Shown here in pieces: positions 18,758 to 27,990 of a stretch of 64,000 nucleotides of DNA (the stretch's first letter is position 1; each line of letters starts with the position of its first letter). The position numbers and the translations under genes were made by a program. Source of the DNA: Mesorhizobium sp. WSM3626 (GTDB taxonomy: Bacteria > Pseudomonadota > Alphaproteobacteria > Rhizobiales > Rhizobiaceae); NCBI RefSeq assembly GCF_000513935.1, contig NZ_AZUY01000030.1:204-64203 (forward strand). Direction: 5' to 3'. The notes beneath the pieces were generated by a model. The model was not told where the DNA came from, searched no databases, and saw only the letters and a list, made by a program, of their open reading frames with translations.

Positions 18758-19843
18758 CTATTTGGCGGAGCCGCCTGTTTCGGCGTCTTTCTTGGTCGCG
18801 AATGATGTCAGCGCGGCGAGAAAATCGCCCAGTCCCGGGCGCTTGGCGGCGCTGAAGGGCAGGGGGCGCGCCGTCTCCATCGCGGCGATGCCGATGCGCG
18901 CCGTCATCATGCCGTTGACGACGCCCTCGCCGAGCTTTGCCGAGAGGCGCGCCGCCAGGCCGTGGCCGACGATCTGTTGGACAAAGCTGTCGCCGATGGC
19001 AATCGAGCCGGTGACCGCCAGATGCGCCAGCACACTGCGCGCCAGATGGAAGAAACCTAGCGTTCCGGGCCGTCCGCCATAGAGTTCCGACAGCCGGCGG
19101 ATGAGGCGCCCGGCCTCGAAGACGACATAGGCGACATCGACGAGCGCGCGCGGGCTCACCGCCGTCACCAGCGAGACCCGCTTGGCGGCCTCGAGAATCA
19201 TTACCTTGGCCCTGACATCGAGGGGACCGAGGATTTCCGCTTCCGCCAGGCGCACCAGATTGGCGCCGTCGATGATCTCGCCGCGCAATTCGGCCAGCGC
19301 GCGCCGGCCAGCCGCGGTCTCGGGTTTGGCCGCGACAAAGGCCGACAGTTCATCGACCACCGCGCGTGCCGCCTTCGGATCGTCACGCGTGATGGCATCG
19401 AGCGCGCGCTTCTGCAGCTTTTCGACCTCGGCGAGGCGGGCGATCGCAAGGAATTCGCGAATCAGGATCGTAAGAAGCGCCAGCAGCGCAATCGCCGCCA
19501 TGCCGGCGGCCAGCCAGCCCAGCCATTCGGCGCGGGCAAAGAGATCGTGTATCAACTGGTCGGTCCACAGGCCGACAGCCAGCGAAACCAGCACGCCGAA
19601 GGCGCCGAAGAAGATGCTGCCGAGAACCGAGCGCTTTCTGGGGGCGACCGCCGGCGGTGGCTCGGCGGCAATAATGTCCGGTTCGTCGAAAACGTCGACC
19701 TCCGCCGGGATGACCAGCGCCACATCGGCCTTCATCGGGCGCGGTTTGCGCGGCGGTTCGGCCTGGCGCGCTTGTGGCGCGTCTTCTTTCGGCGCTGCTT
19801 CCGGCCCGATGCGGAATGCCGCCGGTTTGCGGGGCGCGGTCAT
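18758..19843 (-). CDS. YcjF family membrane protein (DUF697/TIGR01620)
   Basis: 361 residues: a basic Pro/Ala-rich N-terminus, two adjacent hydrophobic segments (GSIFFGAFGVLVSLAVGLW and WLAAGMAAIALLALLTILI), then a helical domain ending in the DUF697 region (ARIGIAAMETARPLPF). It overlaps the YcjX gene by 4 bases (ATGA), as in most proteobacteria. In E. coli the ycjXF pair belongs to the phage-shock (Psp) regulon, but no psp genes are present here. Role in envelope stress is inference. Confidence 0.85.
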   Translation of the reverse strand: MTAPRKPAAFRIGPEAAPKEDAPQARQAEPPRKPRPMKADVALVIPAEVDVFDEPDIIAAEPPPAVAPRKRSVLGSIFFGAFGVLVSLAVGLWTDQLIHDLFARAEWLGWLAAGMAAIALLALLTILIREFLAIARLAEVEKLQKRALDAITRDDPKAARAVVDELSAFVAAKPETAAGRRALAELRGEIIDGANLVRLAEAEILGPLDVRAKVMILEAAKRVSLVTAVSPRALVDVAYVVFEAGRLIRRLSELYGGRPGTLGFFHLARSVLAHLAVTGSIAIGDSFVQQIVGHGLAARLSAKLGEGVVNGMMTARIGIAAMETARPLPFSAAKRPGLGDFLAALTSFATKKDAETGGSAK

Positions 19844-21318
19844 GCCAGATGGTCTCCGATCAGGAAGTGCAAGGCGCGGTCGAGCCTGATATGCGGCAGC
19901 GACAGCGTGACACCTTCGGCCGTGCGTTCGAGTTTCGGCGGACGGAACCGGACGAAGCGGATTGCCGGGTCCGCGGAGTCCTGCCTGTGGTCCGACCCCG
20001 AAAGGTCGAAAACAGCATCAATATTTTCCGGTAAATCACCAGGAAATATAGCTGTTTCCGTCTTTCCATCGAATGTTTCGCCATTGATCTTCTCGCCGGC
20101 GATCGGCGTGCCGATAATAACAGGCAATGTCTCGCGGCCTTGTTTTACGGTGCCCTCGCGGGTTGCGCGCACCGCCGCCATGGCGACCACGTCGACATCG
20201 GCGCCGGTGAAATTCGCCCGCGCCACGGCGCGGTCAGCCAGGCGCCGCACGATGGCCTGCAGCCGCTCATGACTTTCGTGGTGCAGATGATCGGCCTTGG
20301 TCGCTGCGACCAGGATGCGGTCGATACGCCGGGAGAAAAGGTCGGTGAGGAAGCTGCCCCGGCCAGGACGGAAACAGCTCAGGATCTCGGTGACGGCGCG
20401 CTCCAGGTCGGCCATTGCACCTGGCCCGGCGTTCAGCGCCTGCATGGCGTCGATGAGCACGATCTGGCGGTCCAGACGCGTGATATGCTCGCGGAAGAAC
20501 GGTTTGACGACATGCGTCTTGTAGGCCTCGTAGCGGCGTTCCATCATGGCGTGCAGCGAGCCGTTGCGCGCGCGCCTGTCTCCGAGGCCTGCCAGCGGCG
20601 CGAAGGTCAGCGCGGGAGAGCCTTCGAGGTCGCCGGGCATCAGGAAACGGCCGGGCGGCAGGGTCGAAAGCGCCCGCTCGTCGAGCTTGCATGCCTTGAG
20701 ATAGGCGGCGAAGCTATCAGCCAGCCGGCGTGCCGTCATTTCGTCGGCGTCGGCATTCGGGTCGATTTCCGCTGAGATCGCTCGCCAGGCCCGCGAAAGG
20801 TCCTCGCGCACCGGCAGCGTGGCCATTTCGAGGGCTTCGCGCGAAAAATCGGCGAAGGATTTGCCGAGCAGCGGCAGGTCGAGCAGCCATTCGCCGGGGT
20901 AATCGACAATGTCGACCGACAGTTTGCCTGACGAAAACATGCGGTTCCAGCCGGAGGCCGATTCATATTCGATCGTCAGCCGCAGTTCCGAAATGGCGCG
21001 GGTCGAGTCCGGCCAGACGCGATCGTTGATCAGAGCGGCGATGTGGTCCTCGTACTGAAAACGCGGCACGGCATCGTCGGGCTGCTGTTCGAGGAAGGCG
21101 CGCGCGATCCGCCCTGATTTTTGCGCCTCGAAGAGCGGCAGGCGTCCGCCGTGGATCAGATTGTGGACGAAGGCCGAGATGAAGACGGTCTTGCCCGCGC
21201 GGGAGAGACCCGTGACACCCAGACGCAGCGATGGAGAAAAAAGTCCGGTGGCACGTCCCGACAAAGTGTCGAGGGCAATTCTTGCCTCGTCGGTGAAGGT
21301 GGTCAGCGATGATGCCAA
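19840..21318 (-). CDS. YcjX-type GTPase (DUF463)
   Basis: A 492-residue predicted P-loop GTPase. The P-loop is GLSRAGKT (Gly37-Thr44), with family motifs FISAFVHNLIHGGRLP, VDYPGEWLLDLPLL (switch II, DYPG) and ILVAATKADHLHH (NKxD-like TKAD). It pairs with the membrane protein YcjF through a 4-base overlap. A sixA-like gene precedes it by 76 bases on the same strand, suggesting a three- to four-gene operon. Biochemical function is poorly known. Confidence 0.88.
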   Translation of the reverse strand: MASSLTTFTDEARIALDTLSGRATGLFSPSLRLGVTGLSRAGKTVFISAFVHNLIHGGRLPLFEAQKSGRIARAFLEQQPDDAVPRFQYEDHIAALINDRVWPDSTRAISELRLTIEYESASGWNRMFSSGKLSVDIVDYPGEWLLDLPLLGKSFADFSREALEMATLPVREDLSRAWRAISAEIDPNADADEMTARRLADSFAAYLKACKLDERALSTLPPGRFLMPGDLEGSPALTFAPLAGLGDRRARNGSLHAMMERRYEAYKTHVVKPFFREHITRLDRQIVLIDAMQALNAGPGAMADLERAVTEILSCFRPGRGSFLTDLFSRRIDRILVAATKADHLHHESHERLQAIVRRLADRAVARANFTGADVDVVAMAAVRATREGTVKQGRETLPVIIGTPIAGEKINGETFDGKTETAIFPGDLPENIDAVFDLSGSDHRQDSADPAIRFVRFRPPKLERTAEGVTLSLPHIRLDRALHFLIGDHLA

Positions 21319-21394
21319 AATATGCTCTCTCGGACTTGCGTCCGTCCGATATAGGCGCTGGAACCAGGCTTTGAAATGGTGCTGGAAATCGGCA

Positions 21395-21898
21395 TCAGAG
21401 ATCGGCAGGTGTCAGGAACGCTTCGAGATAACCCGCTCCCTGGGCCGCTTTCGCCAGATTGCCGGGGAAACGGACGACGGCGAGACCCGAGGTCGGAAAG
21501 CCATGATTGAGCATCGCCCGCTCCGTCTCGCCACCATCGCCCGAAACCGCCATGGCGAGATCCTCAGTCATCGGGTTGTGGCCTATGACCAGCAATGACC
21601 CGGGTCCGCCATGATCCCGGACGAGCCGGAGATAGCCGGCCGCGTCTTCGCTGTAGAGCGTGTCGAAAAACAGCACCTTGCCTGTGTCGGTCTGGCCAGC
21701 CAGTCCCTCGAGCGTTTCCCTGGCGCGTTTGGCGTTGGAGCACAGCGTCAGGTCCGGAACATAGGAGCGGGATCGCATCGCGGTCCCCATCTTTTCGGCA
21801 TCGGCGCGGCCGGATGCGTCGAGTGGACGATCGAAATCACGCATGCCTGGCAAGGCCCAGCCGGCCTTGGCGTGTCGCAACAGATAAAGCCTGCTCAC
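21395..21898 (-). CDS. SixA-type histidine phosphatase
   Basis: A 167-residue phosphoglycerate-mutase-superfamily phosphatase. The catalytic RHAK motif is at the N-terminus (LLRHAKAGW, His9), with CSNAKRARETLEGL and GHNPMTEDLA carrying the second catalytic His. Members dephosphorylate phosphohistidine in Hpt/PTS proteins. That is interesting given the Hpt protein and CckA phosphorelay in the same window, but no direct link is shown. First gene of the minus-strand run with ycjX and ycjF; divergent from dksA. Confidence 0.85.
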   Translation of the reverse strand: MSRLYLLRHAKAGWALPGMRDFDRPLDASGRADAEKMGTAMRSRSYVPDLTLCSNAKRARETLEGLAGQTDTGKVLFFDTLYSEDAAGYLRLVRDHGGPGSLLVIGHNPMTEDLAMAVSGDGGETERAMLNHGFPTSGLAVVRFPGNLAKAAQGAGYLEAFLTPADL

Positions 21899-22109
21899 AC
21901 AACCTCCAATGACCCCCGAAAAGCCGAAGTCCTGCCGCGATTAGCCACGAGAAAAGCGTCGCGCACAATGGTGCGCGTTCTTCAGCGCGGCGAATCACCT
22001 GGGCGATCGGCGAGGATCGTCGTACTTTCGCCATCAAAACAGATTTATCCCGCTCCGGCGAAGGCCGAAGACACACTTTAACAATTGCGTGAGTCGGCGG
22101 TTGATTGCG

Positions 22110-22138
22110 CTTGTGCAGGCGTCTGGCGGCGAATATAT
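22110..22138 (+). promoter_or_regulatory. Probable housekeeping promoter of dksA
   Basis: CTTGTG and ATATAT are separated by 17 bases, close to the rhizobial sigma-70 consensus CTTGAC-N17-CTATAT. The start codon is 34 bases downstream. The rest of the 273-bp gap between the sixA-like gene and dksA shows nothing else. Confidence 0.5.
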
Positions 22139-22171
22139 AAGCGCCAAATTTGGGGCTGTTGGGTGAGTCGA

Positions 22172-22588
22172 ATGAACGACATCGTTACCGCCGATTACGT
22201 ACCCTCCGAAGACGAGCCGTTCATGAACGAACGGCAGAAATCCTACTTCCGCTCGAAGCTCGTCACCTGGAAAAATGACATCTTGCGCGAAGCGCGCGAA
22301 ACACTCGAAATCCTGCAGCAGGAAAACGCCAACCATCCCGACCTCGCCGACCGCGCCTCTTCGGAAACCGACCGCGCCATCGAGCTCAGGGCCCGCGACC
22401 GTCAGCGGAAGCTCATCTCAAAGATTGATTCGGCGCTGCAGCGCATCGACGAAGGCACTTATGGCTATTGCGAGGAGACCGGTGAGCCGATCGCGTTGAA
22501 GCGGCTCGACGCGCGCCCGATCGCTACCTTGTCGATCGAAGCGCAGGAGCGGCATGAGCGCCGTGAAAAAGTCTATCGCGACGACTGA
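22172..22588 (+). CDS. dksA: RNA-polymerase-binding factor DksA
   Basis: 138 residues: a long coiled coil, with the tip motif DLADRA (DxxDxA; Asp57, Asp60, Ala62) that enters the polymerase secondary channel, then the C-terminal globular domain. It modulates initiation with ppGpp in the stringent response. The zinc finger is degenerate: of four canonical Cys only Cys100 remains, the others being Thr103, Ser121 and Ala124. Such Cys-poor DksA forms are known in alphaproteobacteria. ATG at 22172 gives the family N-terminus; the upstream extension to 22085 is non-conserved. Confidence 0.92.
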   Translation: MNDIVTADYVPSEDEPFMNERQKSYFRSKLVTWKNDILREARETLEILQQENANHPDLADRASSETDRAIELRARDRQRKLISKIDSALQRIDEGTYGYCEETGEPIALKRLDARPIATLSIEAQERHERREKVYRDD

Positions 22589-22612
22589 CAGATCGCCTCT
22601 GCATTAATTTCC

Positions 22613-22640
22613 AAATGGCCGGTTCTCCGGCCATTTTTGT
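22613..22640 (+). terminator. dksA terminator
   Basis: AATGGCCGG, TTCT, CCGGCCATT: perfect 9-bp stem with a 4-base loop, followed by a T run, 25 bases after the dksA stop. Confidence 0.85.
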
Positions 22641-22724
22641 TCGATGTCGCCGCGCACTTTAACTGGCCAAGCGCGCTTGAATGTCGACTGGTTCGATTCA
22701 CCGGCAGGCGGCCCGGGGCGCAAA

Positions 22725-23474
22725 TCATCTCTTCTGGCTCGAGAGTTCGCCCAAAAGCCTGGTCATTTCATCGTCGAGCGACGGCGGTGCCTTGGCTGCC
22801 GGTTTGTCGGCCGGCCCGCCGGACCGGGGTTGGTCCAGCGAAACTTCGAGTTCCTTCATCAGCGTGTCGTCGATGCTGTCCTGCCTCGGCGGCGGCGGTG
22901 GCGCCTGCCTGGCGGCATTGGCGTTGGCTGAGCCATAGGCAGGCAGCGGCGTGACATTGGTCGACTGATAGGGCTGTGCCGCTGGTTTCGGTGTGGGAGC
23001 CGGGGCCGGTGGCGGCGCTGCCGGGCGCTGCCGGGCGGATCCTGCCACAGGCTGCGGAGCGGGTGCTTGTCTGGGAGGCGCGGGAGCGGTCTGCGGCGGC
23101 CGCGGCTTCGCGGCCGGCGTCGCGGCCGCCGGGACTGGCTGCAGGCCGCCATCTCCGGTCAACGCAGGACGACGCGGCGCGGCGAGGCGGATGTCGCGTT
23201 CGACAACAACGTCGGTCGGGCCGCCGATCAGGAGCAGATGTTCGATGTCGTCGCGTCGCACCAGCACCAGTCGGCGATGGCTGTCGACGGCGGTGGCGTC
23301 CATGACAGCGAGCCGCGTCTTGCGGTTGCGGCCCCCCGCGACAAACGTGCCGAAGGTCAGGTTGCGCACGAGCCTGACGATGATGAGAACGATGACCAGC
23401 AGGATCAGCGCCGCGAAGGTCCACAGGAGTGCCGCCGCATAACCGGGACCCGCCACGCTATCCAGCCACTGCAT
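22725..23474 (-). CDS. FliO-like single-pass membrane protein with Pro/Ala-rich tail
   Basis: 249 residues. An N-terminal transmembrane helix (ALLWTFAALILLVIVLIIVRLV) is followed by a small beta-domain like FliO (NRKTRLAVMDATAVDSHRRLVLVRRDDIEHLLLIGG), then a long low-complexity Pro/Ala/Gln tail and a short acidic helix. FliO helps assemble the flagellar export gate, but there are no flagellar genes nearby and the tail is atypical. A role in flagella or in another membrane assembly is therefore open. It ends convergently 85 bp from the dksA terminator. Confidence 0.7.
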   Translation of the reverse strand: MQWLDSVAGPGYAAALLWTFAALILLVIVLIIVRLVRNLTFGTFVAGGRNRKTRLAVMDATAVDSHRRLVLVRRDDIEHLLLIGGPTDVVVERDIRLAAPRRPALTGDGGLQPVPAAATPAAKPRPPQTAPAPPRQAPAPQPVAGSARQRPAAPPPAPAPTPKPAAQPYQSTNVTPLPAYGSANANAARQAPPPPPRQDSIDDTLMKELEVSLDQPRSGGPADKPAAKAPPSLDDEMTRLLGELSSQKR

Positions 23475-23656
23475 TGGTTTCCCCTGATCGGTTTTGGAAA
23501 GTGACGCGACACTAGACCGTTGCGACTGGCCACCGCAAGTTGCCTTTCACGCATCGTGAACAGCTTGAAACACAGGGAAGGCCGGCCGACATCATTTTTA
23601 TCTGACATTTGCCGCCCGGGCCTTTTCCGGACTAGGAGAATGTGATTCAACCGGCT

Positions 23657-23759
23657 AAAGCGCGTCGCGCTGAAGCAGATTCATGCGACGCGCTTTAGGT
23701 CCTTGTTTTTCATGCATGTCGTTTTCGCGAAACCGAAGTCACTTTTGGGCGACATGCAT
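23657..23759. repeat. RIME-like intergenic mosaic element
   Basis: About 103 bp with two large palindromes. The first has arms AAAGCGCGTCGC and GCGACGCGCTTT. The second has ATGCATGTCG (23712-23721) and CGACATGCAT (23750-23759). Organisation and size match the Rhizobium-specific intergenic mosaic elements. It sits in the 329-bp gap between the FliO-like gene and cckA; the rest of the gap shows nothing recognisable. Confidence 0.75.
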
Positions 23760-23803
23760 TAGGGGCGGGTGTCGGAAACTCGGATTTCACGAGCAGGGGG
23801 CAT

Positions 23804-26380
23804 ATGGCCAAGGAAGCGCGCGGCGATTTCTATCCGGTACCGATCGTCGACCAGAATACGCGACCGGGCGCGGTCACCCGGCTTATCATCTTCATCGTCG
23901 TTCTGACGGGAGCGGCAATCGTCTTCGGCCTTTTCCGGGAGCGCCTCGGCGATCCCTTCCTGCTCGGCATGCTCGGCGTGCTGGCGATGATCGGCGTCGG
24001 CTTCCTGTTCGCGACCGCGATCGGCTTCGTGCAGATCACACCGCGCTCGACGGGCGACGAACTGTCCAAGGCTTTCGTCGACTCGATGTCACAGGGCCTG
24101 CTGGTCACGGACACCAAGGGCCGCGTCGTCTACGCCAACCGGGCCTATGCCGATATGACCGGGGCTTCCTCGGCCGCAGACCTGAAGACGGTCGAAGGAT
24201 TGCTCTCCGATATCCCCGAAGCCTCGGTGACCATCTACCGGCTGGCGTCCGGCCTGCGTGACGGGCAGCCGGGCGACGGCGAGTTCCGGCTCGCGCAATC
24301 GATCCGGCCCGGCGCTGAACCGGGCGCCCGCTGGTACCGGGCACGCGCCCGCACGTTCAGCGTCCCGGGCCAGCGGCTGCCGATGCTGGCCTGGCAGCTC
24401 GCCGATATTTCGCAGGAGCGGGCCGAGCAGGAGCGTTTCTTCCTCGATCTGCAGAAGGCCATCGATCACCTCGACCACGCACCGGCCGGTTTCTTTTCGG
24501 CCGACCAGGACGGCCGCGTCACCTACATCAACGCCACGCTCGCCGGATGGCTGGGCATCGACCTTGCCAGCTTCACGCCCGGCGCCGTCACCTTGCCAGA
24601 TATCGTTGCCGGCGACGGCATGGCGCTGGTGCGCTCCGTCAAGGCGGATCCCGGCACGACGCGCAATGCGGTCATCGATCTCGACTTGACGACGATGACC
24701 GGCGAGGCGCTGCCGGTACGCTTCATGCATCGCGTTTCGGCCAGCCGGGAGGGCGTCGGCGGCCCGACACGCACCATCGTGCTCAACCGCACGCAAGGCG
24801 AGGATGCCTCGGCCGATCTGCGCGCTTCGGAAGTGCGCTTCACCCGCTTCTTCAATTCGACACCGATGGCGATCGCCGGTGTCGATGCCAGCGGGCGCAT
24901 CCTGCGCACCAACGCACCTTTTCTTTCGCTGTTTTCCTCGGTCGTCGACCGCGATGCCGTGGATCGCCGCGTGCGGCTCGACACGGTGATCCATGACCGC
25001 GACCGGCCGGCCTTCGCTGCCGCGTTCGAGAAAGCCCGGCAGCGGCAGGCCGACATCGAGCCGATCGACACCGTGCTGCCCGGCAATGAAGAGCGGCACA
25101 TCCGTTTCTACGTCAACGCCGTCGCCGACGGCACCGGCGGCGAAGGAGCCGAGGAATCGGCCATCGTCTACGCCGTCGAGACGACCGAGCAGAAGGCGCT
25201 CGAAGGGCAGATGGCGCAAAGCCAGAAGATGCAGGCCGTCGGCCAGCTCGCCGGTGGCATCGCACACGACTTCAACAATGTGCTGACCGCCATCATCATG
25301 GCATCGGACCTGCTGTTGACCAATCACCGGCCGTCGGATCCGTCCTTCCCGGACATCATGAACATCAAGCAGAACGCCAATCGCGCGGCCTCCCTGGTGA
25401 GACAGTTGCTGGCCTTCTCGCGCAAGCAGACGCTGCGGCCGGAAGTGCTGAACCTCACCGACGTACTCGCCGATCTCAGGATGCTGCTTGCCCGGCTGGT
25501 CGGCAACGACATCAAGCTCAAGGTCGACCACGGCCGCGACCTGTGGCCGGTCAAGGTCGATATCGGCCAGTTCGAGCAAGTGGTGGTTAACCTGGCGGTC
25601 AACGCGCGCGACGCGATGCCGGCCGGCGGCGATCTCACGGTGCGCACCCGCAACGTGACCGCCGAGGAGTGCAAGACCTTTGCCTATCGCGAACTCACCG
25701 CGGCCGACTATGTGGTGGTCGAAGTCGAGGATACCGGCAGCGGCATCGCGCCCGACGTGCTGAAGAAGATCTTCGAGCCGTTCTTCACCACCAAGGAGGT
25801 CGGCAAGGGCACGGGCCTTGGCCTGTCTATGGTCTACGGCATCATCAAGCAGACCGGCGGCTTCATTTTCTGTGATTCCGAACTCGGCAAGGGGTCGACT
25901 TTCCGCATCTTCCTGCCACGTCACATCGCTGAAGCGAAAAACGCAGCTGAACCCGGCGAAGCGCCGGCCACGGCACCGGCCAAACCGGTCGACAATGCCA
26001 AGGACCTGTCCGGGTCGGCCACGGTGCTGCTGGTCGAGGACGAGGACGCGGTGCGCATGGGCGGCATGCGGGCACTGACCTCGCGCGGCTACACCGTTCA
26101 CGAGGCGTCCTCGGGCGTCGAGGCGCTGGAAGTGTTCGAAGCGCTCGGCGGCAAGGTCGACATCGTCGTTTCCGACGTGGTGATGCCGGAAATGGACGGG
26201 CCGACGCTGCTCGGTGAATTGCGCAAACGCCAGCCGGACATCAAGTTCGTCTTCGTCTCCGGCTATGCCGAGGACGCATTCGCCAGGAACCTGCCGGCGG
26301 AGGCGCATTTCGGCTTCCTGCCAAAGCCGTTCTCGCTCAAGCAACTGGCCACGATCGTGAAGGATGTGCTTGAATCCTAG
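23804..26380 (+). CDS. cckA: Hybrid sensor kinase CckA
   Basis: 858 residues: two N-terminal membrane helices (about residues 28-45 and 55-75), PAS domains, then HisKA with the phospho-acceptor His488 ([14 protein letters not shown]). The HATPase_c domain has N box [13 protein letters not shown]1 DTGSGIAP and G2 [16 protein letters not shown]-terminal receiver follows with Asp791 ([13 protein letters not shown]). In alphaproteobacteria CckA phosphorylates the Hpt protein ChpT, which passes phosphate to CtrA and CpdR to control the cell cycle. The hybrid layout and the HDFNN motif fit this family. ATG follows a G-rich AGGGGG. Confidence 0.9.
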   Translation: MAKEARGDFYPVPIVDQNTRPGAVTRLIIFIVVLTGAAIVFGLFRERLGDPFLLGMLGVLAMIGVGFLFATAIGFVQITPRSTGDELSKAFVDSMSQGLLVTDTKGRVVYANRAYADMTGASSAADLKTVEGLLSDIPEASVTIYRLASGLRDGQPGDGEFRLAQSIRPGAEPGARWYRARARTFSVPGQRLPMLAWQLADISQERAEQERFFLDLQKAIDHLDHAPAGFFSADQDGRVTYINATLAGWLGIDLASFTPGAVTLPDIVAGDGMALVRSVKADPGTTRNAVIDLDLTTMTGEALPVRFMHRVSASREGVGGPTRTIVLNRTQGEDASADLRASEVRFTRFFNSTPMAIAGVDASGRILRTNAPFLSLFSSVVDRDAVDRRVRLDTVIHDRDRPAFAAAFEKARQRQADIEPIDTVLPGNEERHIRFYVNAVADGTGGEGAEESAIVYAVETTEQKALEGQMAQSQKMQAVGQLAGGIAHDFNNVLTAIIMASDLLLTNHRPSDPSFPDIMNIKQNANRAASLVRQLLAFSRKQTLRPEVLNLTDVLADLRMLLARLVGNDIKLKVDHGRDLWPVKVDIGQFEQVVVNLAVNARDAMPAGGDLTVRTRNVTAEECKTFAYRELTAADYVVVEVEDTGSGIAPDVLKKIFEPFFTTKEVGKGTGLGLSMVYGIIKQTGGFIFCDSELGKGSTFRIFLPRHIAEAKNAAEPGEAPATAPAKPVDNAKDLSGSATVLLVEDEDAVRMGGMRALTSRGYTVHEASSGVEALEVFEALGGKVDIVVSDVVMPEMDGPTLLGELRKRQPDIKFVFVSGYAEDAFARNLPAEAHFGFLPKPFSLKQLATIVKDVLES

Positions 26381-26466
26381 GTATTTCTGATGCCGCGCCC
26401 TTGCGCAACGCCGTAACAACGCCATGATTATTGACAATATGGCAGGCGGGCTTGGGGGAGCAGCTG

Positions 26467-27180
26467 TTGACGCCACACATCGAGGCAGGCAAGGGCGACT
26501 ACGCCGACACGGTTTTGTTGCCGGGCGACCCGCAGCGCGCGGAGTGGATGGCGCAGACTTTCCTGGACGCGCCGCGCTGCGTCAATCGTCGACGCGGCGC
26601 GCTTGGTTTTACCGGCCTGTTTCGCGGCAAGCCCGTCAGCATTCAGGCGACGGGTATCGGTGTGTCATCGTTCCTGATCTATGCGCATGAATTGCTTGAC
26701 TATTATGGTGCCCGAACACTGATCCGTACCGGTACCTGCGGTACCCTGAGCGCCGAGGCAAAGCTGCGCAGCCTTGTGATCTCGCAATCGGCACGGCCTG
26801 AAGACACCGAGAGCGGTAGGGTCTTTGGTCTTTACGAAGCTGATGTCGGCCCGGATCCAGCGCTGCTCGCCTGCGCATTGGCCAAGGCAACCGAACTCGG
26901 CATCGACCACCACGTCGGCCTGACAGCCTGCACCGACATATTCTACCATCCTGAAGCGCCCGCCCGCTATGCCGATGCAAAGGCGCTCGGAGCGCTGGCC
27001 GTAGACATGGAAACCAGCGCTCTCTATCGCATCTCGGCGCATTTCGGCGCGAGGGCATTGTCGCTGCTGACCGTCGTCGACAATCTTATCACAGGCGAAC
27101 AGGCCGACTATTCCGAACGCCAGGAGCTTTTCACCGACATGAGCCGCCTGGCGCTCGAAATTGCCACGCAAGGGCGCTAG
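26467..27180 (+). CDS. deoD: Purine nucleoside phosphorylase, DeoD type
   Basis: A 237-residue hexameric-type (NP-I family) phosphorylase cleaving purine (deoxy)nucleosides with phosphate. Motifs: TPHIEAGKGDYADTVLLPGDPQRA at the N-terminus, TGIGVSSFLIYAHEL, RTGTCGTL, and the substrate loop AVDMETSALY. The start is read as TTG at 26467: GGGGGAG lies 7 bases upstream, and the product then begins MTPHIEA like other DeoD proteins. An upstream TTG at 26431 would add 12 odd residues. Confidence 0.92.
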   Translation: MTPHIEAGKGDYADTVLLPGDPQRAEWMAQTFLDAPRCVNRRRGALGFTGLFRGKPVSIQATGIGVSSFLIYAHELLDYYGARTLIRTGTCGTLSAEAKLRSLVISQSARPEDTESGRVFGLYEADVGPDPALLACALAKATELGIDHHVGLTACTDIFYHPEAPARYADAKALGALAVDMETSALYRISAHFGARALSLLTVVDNLITGEQADYSERQELFTDMSRLALEIATQGR

Positions 27181-27268
27181 GCGGCCTCGCGCTTCAGCAC
27201 CTCCGCCATGGATGACCGGTGGCCGCGAAGAGGTGCAGACCGCTGGGGCCCCCAATGGCGGCGAGGGC

Positions 27269-27676
27269 CTACTGGTTGCCTCCCCGGGTGCAGGTCGAGG
27301 CGGTGAAGGCGCCATCGGGCTGCTTCATGATGATGTCGAACGAGGGCGGGCTCTGGCCGTCGAGCGTTGCCTGGGTCATCGAGAGCGCGTTGCCGCCAGT
27401 GGTGTAGCCGCCCAGCGGGCCCAGCCACGAGATCACACCGTTTGCGTCCATCTGGTAATTGTAAGCCTGTTTGGCGGTACCGAAGGTGACAGGACCCGTG
27501 TAGACATTTCCCTTGATGGTGATGTCGCCGAGATTGAGGAACAGGCCGAGCAGGTAGACTTCGCAGTGATAAGTGCCATCGGGCATCTTGCCGTCGCTGA
27601 AGTCGGCCCGCGCCGCTCCGGTTGCCGCCGCCAGAGACAAGATGCCGATAAATATGCGTGAGATGCCTGATGTCAT
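27269..27676 (-). CDS. Small exported protein of unknown function
   Basis: 135 residues: signal peptide (MTSGISRIFIGILSLAAATGAARA), then a probable beta-sandwich with GTYHCEVYLLGLFLNLGDITIKG and a C-terminal Cys (ASTCTRGG) that could pair with the first Cys. The repeated Gly/aromatic pattern resembles small periplasmic beta proteins; no family recognised. It ends convergently with deoD and is divergent from urtA. Confidence 0.7.
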   Translation of the reverse strand: MTSGISRIFIGILSLAAATGAARADFSDGKMPDGTYHCEVYLLGLFLNLGDITIKGNVYTGPVTFGTAKQAYNYQMDANGVISWLGPLGGYTTGGNALSMTQATLDGQSPPSFDIIMKQPDGAFTASTCTRGGNQ

Positions 27677-27930
27677 GATGCCGCCCGCTTGAACGACAAG
27701 CTTGCCCTATTTTTGCGCCGCGCCGCAACAATTGTTGCTCACGACGCGTGTGCTACGGCCAAAATATAGGCATTTGGAGAAAATGGGCTAAAATTAGGCA
27801 AACGCGCTCTACACTGCGCAATTTTCCCTCAATCAATTTTTAACCGGTTCTCTTCTATCTGTTCATTCTAATATAACAACCATCTGATAATGTTGTGATA
27901 TTTCCCTATTTTCGGCATACCGTCAGCGGT

Positions 27931-27946
27931 TGGCATGGGGGTTGCA
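27931..27946 (+). promoter_or_regulatory. Sigma-54 promoter of the urea transporter operon
   Basis: TGGCAT-GGGGG-TTGCA matches the -24/-12 consensus TGGCAC-N5-TTGCA at all but one position. The start codon of urtA is 45 bases downstream. This predicts RpoN/NtrC nitrogen control. I did not find a convincing NtrC dyad in the AT-rich 250 bp upstream. Confidence 0.8.
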
Positions 27947-27990
27947 TTGCATTGTGGCGGTGCAATCAACCAGCTTGGGAGTCCTCCGTA

